From the NCBI GenBank assembly GCA_025808875.1, contig CP075528.1:4338473-4402472 (forward strand): a stretch of 64,000 nucleotides of DNA, read 5' to 3'. The DNA is from Enhydrobacter sp. Lineage in GTDB: Bacteria; Pseudomonadota; Alphaproteobacteria; Reyranellales; Reyranellaceae. The stretch's first letter is position 1. Every line of letters starts with the position of its first letter. Both the position numbers and the translations under genes were made by a program. Positions 1 through 8,330 of the stretch are shown one piece after another. Below the pieces are notes generated by a model. It was not told where the DNA came from. It worked only from the letters and a program-made list of their open reading frames with translations, and made no database searches.

Positions 1-139
1 GAGCGGCGCGTTCGGCAGCTTCTCCTTCCGGGAGGACGTCGCCGTCAGCGAGGAGAACCGCAAGACGGGCAAGCTGGTCGCCATGGCGATGGTGAAGTCG
101 GTGCGCCAGCTCGCCTCGACCCTGATCGTCGCCGCCTAG
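1..139 (+). CDS. C-terminal fragment of an unidentified protein
   Basis: The last 45 codons of a gene that begins before the window, open from base 2 and ending at TAG 137-139. The fragment begins SGAFGSFSFRED and continues with ENRKTGKLVAMAMVK before ending LIVAA. The alternating charged and hydrophobic pattern suggests a closing amphipathic helix. I do not recognise the family. The ending is loosely reminiscent of NADPH-dependent FMN reductase or flavodoxin-like proteins, but that is a guess. It is the only plus-strand gene before the minus-strand catabolic operon, and the two converge. Confidence 0.6.
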   Translation, partial: SGAFGSFSFREDVAVSEENRKTGKLVAMAMVKSVRQLASTLIVAA

Positions 140-202
140 ATTGGACGGGAGCCGGGAGCCTTGGCCGCGTCCCCGGTGCGTCCACTCGCCGAGGACGGGT
201 CG

Positions 203-223
203 GATGCCGATGCCATCGGCATC
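203..223. repeat. 21-base perfect palindrome in a convergent intergenic gap
   Basis: Arms GATGCCGATG and CATCGGCATC flank a single central C. It lies in the 157-base gap between the partial plus-strand gene (ends 139) and the end of the first enolase gene (297). No T-run follows on either side, so it is not a standard intrinsic terminator. It may be a processing or rho-stalling hairpin, or a chance feature of this GC-rich sequence. Confidence 0.45.
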
Positions 224-296
224 GGAGGCGATTCGTCCTCGAGTCCACACAGTCCCCTGCCGTCCTCGGTGTCCACTCATCCACAGGCCGACGTCG

Positions 297-1433
297 CTAG
301 GTGTAGCCCGGACCCTCGATGACCGGATGGGCCGCGAGGAACTTCTCGTCGATCTCGACCCCGATGCCGGGCCTGTCGAGCGGCCGCACGGTGCCGTCCC
401 GGCCGATGCTCCAGGCCTCGCTGCAGAGCTCGTCGCGGAATTTGTTGGCGACGGAGAGATCGGCCTCGAAGTAGCCGCCATTGTCGATCGACGCCAGGAA
501 GTGGATCGACACCGCATGGTTCAGGCCGGTCATCGAGCTGTGCGGATGGATCGGCAGCTTCCACATCGAGGCCGCGGCGGCGATGCGCTGGACCTCGGTG
601 ACGCCGCCGCTCTTGGACAGGTCGGGCTGCAGGATGGTGACGTTGCCGTCCTCGATCAGCCGGTGGAACTCGAAGCGCGTGTAGTGGTTCTCGCCGGCGG
701 CAAGCGGCGTGCGGCCGAAGCCCCTGGCCATGCGGTAGGAGCGATGATCGTGCGCCGGGAACGGCTCCTCCAGCCACGAGATATCGAGTTCGTCCATCGC
801 TGGCATGACACGGCGCGCGTCCTCGACCGTGTAGCCGGTGTTGGCGTCGGTCAGGATCGCAACCTCGGGGAAGCGCTTGCGGATCGCCGTCATGCGGGCG
901 ATGTCGTTGGCCACCGTGTCGCCGATGCGCAGTTTCAGCGCCCGGTAGCCCGCCTCGACCATGGGCTCGGCCTCGGCGACCAGCGCCTTCGGCTCCTGGT
1001 AGCCGAGCGAGATGCCGCCGGCATAGGCGGGCACCGGCCGGTTCGAGCCGCCCAACAGCCTGTAGAGCGGCCAGCCCGTCGCCTTGCCCTTGATGTCCCA
1101 CAGGGCCTGGTCGATGCCGCTCATCGCCATGGCCGTGGCGGCGCCCATGCCGTGGCTGCCGAGCTGGAACTTGTAGATCTTGCTCCAGATTCCGACCGTG
1201 TCCGTGGCGTCCATGCCGACGACGAAGCCCTTGAGCGTGGTGTCGATCAGATGGCCGACGCTGCCCGGCGAGCGCGCGTGATGGCTCTCGCCCCATCCGA
1301 CGAGGCCGTCCTCGGTGGTCACTTTGACCATCACGCAGTCGCGCTTGGTCATGGTGCCGATGCCCAGCGACACCTGCCGCTCCTTCGGCACGCGGAAGGA
1401 GGTCGGATAGGCTTTGACGTCGACGATCTTCAT
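297..1433 (-). CDS. Mandelate racemase/muconate lactonizing enzyme family protein (enolase superfamily)
   Basis: A 378-residue, full-length enolase-superfamily enzyme, which abstracts the proton alpha to a carboxylate using Mg2+. The N-terminal capping domain is about 1-125 and the barrel follows. Visible active-site elements are K167-x-R169 on the second barrel strand, metal ligands at D196 (TDANTG), E222/E223 (WLEEPF) and E248 (AGENH), a histidine in HPHSS (about 297) and E323 (YFEAD). The KxR rather than KxK pair sets it apart from its paralogue next door. It is last in the minus-strand operon, 95 bases after the second enolase gene, and the gap holds a palindromic repeat. The substrate cannot be read from sequence. 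An acid sugar or a ring-opened carboxylate from the upstream pathway are possibilities. Confidence 0.88.
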   Translation of the reverse strand: MKIVDVKAYPTSFRVPKERQVSLGIGTMTKRDCVMVKVTTEDGLVGWGESHHARSPGSVGHLIDTTLKGFVVGMDATDTVGIWSKIYKFQLGSHGMGAATAMAMSGIDQALWDIKGKATGWPLYRLLGGSNRPVPAYAGGISLGYQEPKALVAEAEPMVEAGYRALKLRIGDTVANDIARMTAIRKRFPEVAILTDANTGYTVEDARRVMPAMDELDISWLEEPFPAHDHRSYRMARGFGRTPLAAGENHYTRFEFHRLIEDGNVTILQPDLSKSGGVTEVQRIAAAASMWKLPIHPHSSMTGLNHAVSIHFLASIDNGGYFEADLSVANKFRDELCSEAWSIGRDGTVRPLDRPGIGVEIDEKFLAAHPVIEGPGYT

Positions 1434-1439
1434 GAGCTT

Positions 1440-1523
1440 GTCATCCTGAGCGAAGCGAAGGATCTCGCATTGGCGCCACAGCCGCTGGTCGTCCTGCCAG
1501 GTCCTTCGCTGCGCTCAGGACGA
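1440..1523. repeat. Intergenic inverted repeat, CCTGAGCGAAGCGAAGGA family
   Basis: Inverted copies of a motif of the form GTCxTCCTGAGCGxAGCGAAGGAxCT lie at about 1440-1465 and 1498-1523, separated by about 32 bases. They fill nearly the whole gap between the two enolase genes. The same element recurs at 5587-5673. It resembles the small palindromic repeats scattered between genes in many Alphaproteobacteria. On mRNA it would form a long hairpin within the operon. Confidence 0.8.
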
Positions 1524-1528
1524 CGAAA

Positions 1529-2668
1529 TCAACCCACCTTGTACTTCTTCAGCACCTCGCGATCGATGTCGATGCCGAGGCCGGGGCTGGTCGGCACCTT
1601 GACGATGCCCTTCTTCTGCTCGATCGGCTCCTTCGCCAGGTGGTCGCGCAAAGGGTTGGGCGTCTGCTCGAACTCCAGCATGGGCGGCATCGGCCGGAAG
1701 GCCGGCGGCTGGTCGGGCAATGCCGCCAGGAACTGCACCGTCGCCGCCAGGCCGATCGCCGAGCCCCAGGCATGCGGCACGCACTCAACGCCGAACGCCG
1801 ACGCCAGGGTCGCGATCTTGCGGCACTCGGAGAAGCCGCCGGCGGCGCAGAGATCGGGCTGCACGATGTCCATCGCCTTCCTGGCGATGACGTCGCGGAA
1901 ACCCCAGCGGGTGTAGTCGTTCTCGCCGCCCGCCACCGCCATGTCGAGGGCACGCGTCACCTCGACGTAGCCGTCATGGTCCTCCGGGCTGATCGGCTCC
2001 TCGAACCACAGGATGTCATGCTCCTCCAGCATGCGGCCGAGCTTGATGGCGTTGGGCACCGAGAAGCAGTGGTTGGCGTCGACCGCGAGCTGAACGTCCG
2101 GTCCGATCGCCTGTCGCACGGCGGCGACGCGCCTCGTGTCGAGCTTCAGGTCGCCGAGGCCGATCTTCATCTTGATGGCACGAAAGCCGTCGTTCTTGAA
2201 TTCCAGCGCTTCCTCGACCGCCTCTTCGATCAGGCGGTTCATGTCGATGAAATAGAGGCCGGTGGCGTAAGGGATCACCTCGCTGCGGTAGGCGCCGCCG
2301 ATCAGCTTGTGCACCGGCTTGCCCGTGGCACGTCCCATGATGTCCCACAGCGCGATGTCGATGCCCGAGATGGCCGAGATCGCCATGCCGGTGGTGCCGT
2401 AATCCTTGATGCGATTGTAGAGATCCTCCCAGATCGCCTCGACGTCGAACGGATCGCGGCCGACGACGCGTGCCTTGAACTGCGTGTCGATGAATGCCTT
2501 GGCGACCACCGACGGCCCGTAGCACTCGCCCCAGCCGGTGAGGCCGTCGTCCGTCGAGATCTCGATCAGGCAGGTCGAGCGCGTGCCGTAGACCCAGCCG
2601 CGCGCCGACACGAACGGCTTGTCGACCTTGCATTGCAGGATGTGGCAGGCGACGTCGGTGATCTTCAT
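1529..2668 (-). CDS. Mandelate racemase/muconate lactonizing enzyme family protein, second paralogue
   Basis: A 379-residue enolase-superfamily enzyme. The start at 2668 (MKITDVACHI) aligns with the MKIVDVKAYP start of its paralogue. The longer open frame to 2770 only translates the palindromic repeat. Catalytic features are K166-x-K168 (IKMKIG), D197 (VDANHC), E223/E224 (WFEEPI), E249 (GGENDY) and H299 (VPHAWGS). The KxK motif and single histidine are typical of the mandelate-racemase subgroup. It lies in the same operon as the importer and the hydantoinase-like gene, so it probably handles a carboxylate produced by, or imported for, that pathway. The exact substrate is unknown. Confidence 0.88.
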   Translation of the reverse strand: MKITDVACHILQCKVDKPFVSARGWVYGTRSTCLIEISTDDGLTGWGECYGPSVVAKAFIDTQFKARVVGRDPFDVEAIWEDLYNRIKDYGTTGMAISAISGIDIALWDIMGRATGKPVHKLIGGAYRSEVIPYATGLYFIDMNRLIEEAVEEALEFKNDGFRAIKMKIGLGDLKLDTRRVAAVRQAIGPDVQLAVDANHCFSVPNAIKLGRMLEEHDILWFEEPISPEDHDGYVEVTRALDMAVAGGENDYTRWGFRDVIARKAMDIVQPDLCAAGGFSECRKIATLASAFGVECVPHAWGSAIGLAATVQFLAALPDQPPAFRPMPPMLEFEQTPNPLRDHLAKEPIEQKKGIVKVPTSPGLGIDIDREVLKKYKVG

Positions 2669-2715
2669 GGCGAGAAGCTGCCGGAAACTGTCGCTGCTGT
2701 CACGCAACGCCACCA

Positions 2716-2825
2716 CCTCATCCTGAGCAGCATCGCCTAGCGATGCGTCTCGAAGGATGGGCAACAACAAAGGTGCCCGTTTCCACCCTTCGAGACGCGG
2801 CCTGCGGCTGCTCCTCAGGGTGAGG
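2716..2825. repeat. Intergenic inverted repeat, CCTGAG...GTCTCGAAGG family
   Basis: Left arm at about 2717-2760 (CTCATCCTGAGCAGC, then GCGTCTCGAAGGATGG). The inverted right arm at about 2782-2825 reads CACCCTTCGAGACGC, then GCTGCTCCTCAGGGTGAG. The right arm overlaps the end of the hydantoinase-like gene, so that gene's last two codons and stop lie inside the repeat. It is a different family from the repeats at 1440 and 5587, although both contain a TCCTGAG core. Confidence 0.8.
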
Positions 2826-4866
2826 CGATGCGGATCAGCAGGTTGCCGAACTCGTCCTGCGTCACGCGATCGCCGGGTTCGACGACGGTGGTGCAGTCGA
2901 GCTGTTCGAGGATCGCCGGACCTTCGAATGTCGCATCGAGCGGCAGCTTCTCGCGAGCATAGACCGGCGTGACGTGCCAGCCGTCGCCGAACCAGACGCG
3001 GCGCTCGCCGACCCGGGCGGCGTGCAAGCTCGACGCACGCTCGCCCGAGGCGAGGATTTCGAGCGAGACCCCGGGCCGCACGCCAATCACGGCGGTGTGC
3101 AGGTTGACCAGCACCGGCGGGATCTCGGGAAGCTCGATGCCGAAGCGGCGCCAGTAGGCGGCGGCGAAGGCCTTGCGCAACCCGTCGACGCCGATCTCCG
3201 GCCGCTCGACCGAGACCGACAGGATGTGGCTCTGCCCCTGGAACTGCATGTCGGCGCTCAGCACATGGCGCAGCTCGCGCACCGGCACGCCCTCGCGCTC
3301 GATGGTGGCGCGGCCCTCGGCCGCCTGCTCGGCATAGATGCCGGCGACGGTCGCGTCGTCGACCGCCGACAACGGCTTGTTCACGGTGCGCACGTAGTCG
3401 TGGCGCAGGTCAGCGACGACACAGCCCAGCGCGTTGGTGATGCCGGGCCGCGCCGGCACCAGCACGGTCGGGATGCCGAGCTCGCGCGCCAGCGCCGTGG
3501 CGTGCAACGGGCCCGCGCCGCCGAAGGCGAACAGCGCGAAGTCCCGCGGATCGTGGCCGCGCGAGAGCGACACCAGCCGGATGGCGCCGGCCATGCGGTC
3601 GTTGGCGATGCGCAGGATGGCCGCCGCCGCGCCCTCGGCATCGAGACCGAGGCGATGGCCGACCTTGTCGACCAGAATGTGTCGCACGTGGTCGAGCGTC
3701 ACCGGACGGTCGACCCCCAGCAGCCGGTCGGGATTGAGCCGGCCGAGCAACAGGTTGGCGTCGGTGATGGTGGGCTCGTCGCCTCCCTTGCCGTAGCAGA
3801 TCGGACCCGGCCGCGCGCCCGCGCTTTCAGGCCCGACCCGCAGCATGCCGGCGGGATCGACCGAGGCGATCGAGCCGCCGCCCGCGCCGATCGTGTGGAC
3901 GTCGACCATCGGCACATGGATCGGCATGGCGTATTCCAGCTCGAGCTCGCCCGAGACCTGCGGCACGGCATTCTCGATCAATCCGACGTCGGTCGAGGTG
4001 CCGCCCATGTCGTAGGTGATCAGGTTGGGATGGCCGCAGGCGCGGCCGGTATAGGCCGCCGCCATGACACCCGAGGCGGGGCCGGACATCACCGTGTTGA
4101 CCGCCGCGCGGGCGACCAGGCTCGAGGAGATCGTACCGCCATTGCCCTGCATCACCAGGATGTCGCGGTCGAAGCCCTTGGCCTTGAGCTCTTGGCGCAG
4201 GCGCGAGAGGTAGCGGTCGAGCACCGGCTGCACCGACGCATTGACCGCCGCCGTGACGCCGCGCTCGTATTCGCGATACTCCGACAGGATGGCGTGGCCG
4301 GCGGTGACGTAGTCGTTGGGCCACAGCTCGCGCACGATCGCGGCGGCGCGACGCTCGTGCGCGGGGTTGATGTAGCTGTGCAGGAAGTGCACGACGACGG
4401 CCTCGCAGCCCAGCGCCAGAAGCCGGCGCGCGGCCTCGGCGACGGCCGGCTCGTCGAGCGCGGTCAGCACCTGGCCGTCGGCGTCCATGCGCTCGGGCAC
4501 TTCCAGCCGGTATTCGCGCTCGACCAGCGGCCGGAAGGTGCCGCGCAGGCCGTAAGGCTGGGGCCGTGTGCGGCGGCCGAGCTCGAGCACGTCGCGGAAG
4601 CCCCGCGTCGTGATCAGGCCGACCCGCGCGACCTTGCGCTCGAGCAGGGCGTTGGTCGTGGTTGTCGTGCCGTGCACCAGCGCCTGCACGGCGGCGGGTG
4701 CGGCCCCGGCAGCGGCCAGCGCGGCCATGAAGCCGAGCGCCTGGTTGTCGACCGTGGTCGGCACCTTGGCGAGCTTCACCGCGCCGGACGCCGGATCGAT
4801 GGCGATCAGGTCGGTGAAGGTGCCGCCGACATCGATGCCGACGGTGAGCATGGCGGAAGCGGGCAT
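2815..4866 (-). CDS. hyuA: Hydantoinase/oxoprolinase family protein, HyuA-like subunit
   Basis: A 683-residue protein with the N-terminal nucleotide-binding signature GIDVGGTFTDL (10-20) and a second glycine-rich element, YDMGGTSTDVG (around residue 285). These are typical of ATP-dependent N-methylhydantoinase A and 5-oxoprolinase, which open cyclic amides at the cost of ATP. Acetone carboxylase subunits are relatives. The usual partner HyuB is not adjacent: the gene is flanked by livF one base upstream and by an enolase after a repeat. The start at 4866 gives MPASAMLTVG, and the internal Met at residue 6 is an alternative. In this operon a lactam-opening role is attractive but inferred. Confidence 0.85.
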   Translation of the reverse strand: MPASAMLTVGIDVGGTFTDLIAIDPASGAVKLAKVPTTVDNQALGFMAALAAAGAAPAAVQALVHGTTTTTNALLERKVARVGLITTRGFRDVLELGRRTRPQPYGLRGTFRPLVEREYRLEVPERMDADGQVLTALDEPAVAEAARRLLALGCEAVVVHFLHSYINPAHERRAAAIVRELWPNDYVTAGHAILSEYREYERGVTAAVNASVQPVLDRYLSRLRQELKAKGFDRDILVMQGNGGTISSSLVARAAVNTVMSGPASGVMAAAYTGRACGHPNLITYDMGGTSTDVGLIENAVPQVSGELELEYAMPIHVPMVDVHTIGAGGGSIASVDPAGMLRVGPESAGARPGPICYGKGGDEPTITDANLLLGRLNPDRLLGVDRPVTLDHVRHILVDKVGHRLGLDAEGAAAAILRIANDRMAGAIRLVSLSRGHDPRDFALFAFGGAGPLHATALARELGIPTVLVPARPGITNALGCVVADLRHDYVRTVNKPLSAVDDATVAGIYAEQAAEGRATIEREGVPVRELRHVLSADMQFQGQSHILSVSVERPEIGVDGLRKAFAAAYWRRFGIELPEIPPVLVNLHTAVIGVRPGVSLEILASGERASSLHAARVGERRVWFGDGWHVTPVYAREKLPLDATFEGPAILEQLDCTTVVEPGDRVTQDEFGNLLIRIASP

Positions 4867-4867
4867 G

Positions 4868-5569
4868 TCAGACCGAAAGATATTGTTCGCGAAGTGCTGC
4901 GTCGGCGGTGAGTTCGGCCATGGTGCCGCTGAAGCGGATTTGGCCTTTCTCGATGATGTAGGCGCGGTCGGCGACGGCCTGGCTGAAATGCAGGTTCTGC
5001 TCCGACAGCAGCACCGACAGGCCCTCGCCCTTCAGGGCGCGGATCGAGTGCGCCATCTGCTCGACGATGATCGGCGCCAGACCCTCGGACGGCTCGTCGA
5101 GCAGCACGCAGCGCGGATTGCCCATCAGAGTGCGGGCGATGGTCAGCATCTGCTGCTCGCCGCCCGACATGCGCCCGCCCGGCCGGTCGCGCATTCCGGC
5201 GAGATTGGGGAACAGCGCGAAGAGCCTGTCCTCGGTCCAGCTCGGCGCGCCCGGCCGGGCGGCGCGCCGCCCGACCTCGAGATTCTCGGTCACCGTCAGG
5301 TCGGTGAAGATGCGGCGATCCTCCGGGACGTAGCCGAGGCCGAGTCGCGCCACGCGATAGGGCGTCAGCCCGTCGATGCGCCGGCCCTCGAAGCTCACCT
5401 CGCCGCGGGCCGGCGGCACCAGCCCCATGATGGCCTTGAGCGTGGTCGACTTGCCGGCGCCATTACGGCCGAGCAGCGCCACGACCTCGCCGGGCCGCGC
5501 CTCGACCGACACGCCCTGCAGGATGTGCGCCCGGCCGTAATAGGCGTGCAGGTCCTTCACCAGGAGCAT
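4868..5569 (-). CDS. livF: Branched-chain amino acid-type ABC transporter ATP-binding protein LivF
   Basis: A 233-residue ATPase of the LivF type that powers a LivHM-type importer on the cytoplasmic face. Walker A is GRNGAGKST (34-42), the signature SGGEQQ lies at 135-140 and Walker B is CVLLDEP (154-160). The start at 5569 (MLLVKDLHAYYGRA) was chosen because upstream codons in frame come from the inverted repeat at 5587-5673. It ends one base before hyuA. The substrate is unknown. The context argues for an organic acid or heterocycle rather than leucine. Confidence 0.92.
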   Translation of the reverse strand: MLLVKDLHAYYGRAHILQGVSVEARPGEVVALLGRNGAGKSTTLKAIMGLVPPARGEVSFEGRRIDGLTPYRVARLGLGYVPEDRRIFTDLTVTENLEVGRRAARPGAPSWTEDRLFALFPNLAGMRDRPGGRMSGGEQQMLTIARTLMGNPRCVLLDEPSEGLAPIIVEQMAHSIRALKGEGLSVLLSEQNLHFSQAVADRAYIIEKGQIRFSGTMAELTADAALREQYLSV

Positions 5570-5586
5570 GTGCGGCTCCCAATACT

Positions 5587-5673
5587 GTCGTCCTGAGCCG
5601 CAGGCGAAGGACCTAACCGAGCGATCAGCGACTCTGATGCTGGCGCTAGGTCCTTCGCTTCGCTCAGGACGAC
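5587..5673. repeat. Intergenic inverted repeat, second copy of the CCTGAGC...GCGAAGGACCT family
   Basis: Left arm at about 5587-5615 (GTCGTCCTGAGCCG, then GCGAAGGACCTA) and inverted right arm at about 5646-5673 (CTAGGTCCTTCGCTTCGC, then TCAGGACGAC). It fills the 115-base gap between livG and livF. The arms match the copy at 1440-1523 closely, showing a repeat family present at least twice within 4.2 kb. Confidence 0.82.
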
Positions 5674-5684
5674 AAAGAACGGCA

Positions 5685-6446
5685 TCAATGCGTCCCCCCG
5701 AGATACACCGCCCGCACCTGCGGGTTGGCGCGCACCTCCTCGGGCGTGCCACCGGCGATCAGGTTGCCGCGGTCGAGCACGATGATGCGGTCGGCCTGGC
5801 TGAACACGACGTCCATGTCGTGCTCGGTGAACAGCACGGCGATCTCGCGGGCGCGGGCGAGGCCGGCGGTGAGTTCCATCAGCGCCACCCGCTCCCTGGG
5901 CGCCATGCCGGCCGTCGGCTCGTCCATCAGCAGCAGCCGCGGCCGGTTGGCCAAGGCCATGGCGAGCTCGACGCGCTTGAGGTCGCCATAGGCCAGCACG
6001 CCGCAGACCCGATCGGCCTGGTCGAGCATGCCGACCTGGTCGAGCAGGGCGTCGGCCTCGCCGCGCAGGGCCGTGCCGAAGCGTGGCAGCAGCGAGCGCA
6101 GCCTTCCGGCATGAGAGTAGAGCGCCATCTGCACGTTCTCGCGCACGGAAAGCGACGCGAACGTGGCGGTGATCTGGAAGGTGCGGCCGACGCCCAGCCG
6201 CCAGATCTCCCTCGGACTAAGGCCGACGATGTCGCGGCCGCCGAGCCGCACGATGCCGCCGTCGGGCGCGAGCTGGCCGTTCAGCATGTTGAAGCAGGTG
6301 CTCTTGCCCGCGCCGTTGGGGCCGATCAGCGCCAGCAACTCGCCGGCGGACACGGCGAACGACACGTCGGCGACGGCCTGGACGCCGCCGAACGCCTTGT
6401 GCAGGCCCTCGACCTGAAGAACCACCGCGGCGTCCGGCGAGCTCAT
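5685..6446 (-). CDS. livG: Branched-chain amino acid-type ABC transporter ATP-binding protein LivG
   Basis: A 253-residue LivG-type ATPase. Walker A is GPNGAGKST (42-50). The Walker B region is LLLMDEPTAGMAP, and the terminal HDMDVVF switch-histidine motif is visible. The start at 6446 (MSSPDAAVVLQVEG) overlaps the stop of the fused permease gene by ATGA, indicating translational coupling. The stop is 115 bases before livF because a palindromic repeat sits between them. Confidence 0.92.
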   Translation of the reverse strand: MSSPDAAVVLQVEGLHKAFGGVQAVADVSFAVSAGELLALIGPNGAGKSTCFNMLNGQLAPDGGIVRLGGRDIVGLSPREIWRLGVGRTFQITATFASLSVRENVQMALYSHAGRLRSLLPRFGTALRGEADALLDQVGMLDQADRVCGVLAYGDLKRVELAMALANRPRLLLMDEPTAGMAPRERVALMELTAGLARAREIAVLFTEHDMDVVFSQADRIIVLDRGNLIAGGTPEEVRANPQVRAVYLGGTH

Positions 6447-8320
6447 GCCCGCGCCTCGCGCCAGCGCGCCGCCAACACCTTCAGCCCGCCGACCAGCCCC
6501 TGCGGGAAGAGCAGCACGATCAGCAGGATCACCAGCCCCATGACGGCGCGCCAGAAGTCGGTTTGGCGGGCCAGTTCGTCGCGCAGCCAGGTGAACAGGG
6601 CACCCCCCACGATCGGTCCCGTGAGCGTCTCGATGCCCCCCAGCAGCACCATGACGAGGCCGTCGGTCGACAGGGCGATGGAAGCGACGGAGGGCGAGAT
6701 GCTGCCCTTGGAGAAGGCGAAGACCGCGCCGGCGAGCCCCGCCATCGTGCCGGCAAGGACGAAAGCCATCCACCGGAAACGCCGCACGTCGATGCCGATA
6801 GCCTCGGCGCGCAGCGGCGAATCGCGGCCGGCGCGCAGCACGTAACCGAACGGCGAGAACAGGATGCGCCACAGCAGCGCGATGCCCGCGCCGCACAGCA
6901 GCAGCGTCATGTAGTAGTAGGCGCTCTTGCTGCCCAGCCAGGTCGAGGGCCAGATGCCGACCACGCCGTTGCTGCCGCCGGTGAACGAATCCCACTGGAA
7001 CACGATCGACCAGGTGATCTGGGCGAAGGCGAGGGTCAGCATGGCGAGATAGACGCCGGACAGGCGCACGCAGAACCAGCCGTAGACCACGGCAAACAGG
7101 CCGGCACAGAACGGCGCCAGCAGCAGAGCCGCCTCCATCGGCAGGCCCGCGCGCTTGAAGAGCAGGCCCGCGGCATAGGCGCCGAGGCCGAAATAGGCGG
7201 CATGGCCGAACGACACCATGCCGGCCGGCCCCATGATGAAGTGCAGCGAGACGGCGAACAGGGCGAAGCAGGCGATGTCGGTGAGCAACACGGTGACGTA
7301 CTGATCGGCGGCGAGCGGAACCACGAGGAAAAGAACCATCCAGACCGCGACTGCGTGCCGGCGCGGCGGCGTGAGCGGCGGCGCGGGCTCGCCCACGGCG
7401 CGGTGCATCGCAGGCGGCTTGCCGAGCAGGCCATAGGGCCGCAGGACCAGCACGATGCCCATGATGATGAACTCGACCACCAGGGTGAGCTTGGAGAAGC
7501 TGATCTCGACGCCGAAGGCGTGGACCGTGCCGATCCCGATGCAGAAGGCCTTGGCGACGCCGATCAGGATGGCGGCGAGGAAGGCGCCGCCCAGGCTGCC
7601 CAGCCCGCCGACTACGGTGACGACGAAGGCGTCGGCGATGACCGTCAGGTCGAGATCGAGATTGGCGGGCTCGCGCGGAATCTGCAGCGCACCGCCCAGG
7701 CCCGCCAGCAGGGCGCCGACGAAGAACACCGACGTGAACAGCCTGGCCTGGTCGACGCCCAACGCGCCGACCATCTCGCGGTCCTGCGTCGCCGCGCGCA
7801 CCAGCGCCCCCCATCGCGTGCGCCTGAGCAACAAGACCATGACGCCCAGCACCAGCGGTCCGATGCCGATCAGCACCAGGTCGTAGATCGGCAGGCGCTT
7901 GCCCGCGATCTCGACCGACCAGTTGAGGCCGGGCGCGCGCGGCCCGACCAGATCCTCGGGCCCCCAGACGAAGAGCGCGACGTCCTTGATCACCAGGACA
8001 ATGGCGAAGGTGGCGAGAAGCTGGAACAGCTCGGGTGAGCGATAGATGCGGCGCAGCACCAGCACCTCGATCAGGATGCCGATCGAGGCGACCGCGAGCG
8101 CCGCCAGCACGACGGCGCTCCAGAAACCGAGCGGCGTACGGCCGAGCAGCTCGATCAGGCTGTAGGCGCCATAGAGGCCGAGCATGTAGAGCGAGCCGTG
8201 CGCGAAATTGACGATGCGCGTGACGCCGAAGATCAGCGACAACCCGGCCGATACCAGGAACAGCGACGCCGCCGACGCCAGCCCGTTCAGCAGCTGGATG
8301 AGAATGGAGGAGAAGGTCAC
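6443..8320 (-). CDS. Fused LivH-LivM branched-chain-type ABC permease
   Basis: A 625-residue membrane protein that joins the two permease subunits of a Liv-type importer. The N-terminal half (about 1-295) carries LivH features: a SLFLVSAGLSLIFGVTRIVN start, then FAHGSLYMLG, and later VVGGLGSLGGAFL. A proline-rich linker (about 310-322, GEPAPPLTPP) follows. The C-terminal half carries LivM features, including MLTLAFAQITWSI and DSPLRAEAIGID. Each half is near the usual subunit length. Overlap with livG and the lack of any internal stop support a true fusion rather than a sequencing artefact. It would form the complete channel as one chain. Confidence 0.9.
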   Translation of the reverse strand: MTFSSILIQLLNGLASAASLFLVSAGLSLIFGVTRIVNFAHGSLYMLGLYGAYSLIELLGRTPLGFWSAVVLAALAVASIGILIEVLVLRRIYRSPELFQLLATFAIVLVIKDVALFVWGPEDLVGPRAPGLNWSVEIAGKRLPIYDLVLIGIGPLVLGVMVLLLRRTRWGALVRAATQDREMVGALGVDQARLFTSVFFVGALLAGLGGALQIPREPANLDLDLTVIADAFVVTVVGGLGSLGGAFLAAILIGVAKAFCIGIGTVHAFGVEISFSKLTLVVEFIIMGIVLVLRPYGLLGKPPAMHRAVGEPAPPLTPPRRHAVAVWMVLFLVVPLAADQYVTVLLTDIACFALFAVSLHFIMGPAGMVSFGHAAYFGLGAYAAGLLFKRAGLPMEAALLLAPFCAGLFAVVYGWFCVRLSGVYLAMLTLAFAQITWSIVFQWDSFTGGSNGVVGIWPSTWLGSKSAYYYMTLLLCGAGIALLWRILFSPFGYVLRAGRDSPLRAEAIGIDVRRFRWMAFVLAGTMAGLAGAVFAFSKGSISPSVASIALSTDGLVMVLLGGIETLTGPIVGGALFTWLRDELARQTDFWRAVMGLVILLIVLLFPQGLVGGLKVLAARWREARA

Positions 8321-8330
8321 GCTTCTTCAG

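Noticed and set aside
141..1916. Long plus-strand open frame opposite the two enolase genes
   Set aside because: High-GC third-position bias creates long antisense frames. The translation is Arg/His/Gly-rich with no family motifs, and the minus-strand genes are complete.
2669..2770. N-terminal extension of the second enolase
   Set aside because: It translates the inverted repeat, and Met at 2668 aligns with the paralogue.
2974..4911. 645-codon plus-strand frame opposite hyuA
   Set aside because: Shadow of the hyuA gene, with low-complexity composition and no domain.
6563..8038. 491-codon plus-strand frame opposite the fused permease
   Set aside because: Very rich in Asp/Gln/His/Arg, as expected from reading membrane-protein codons backwards. 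No start site or motif.
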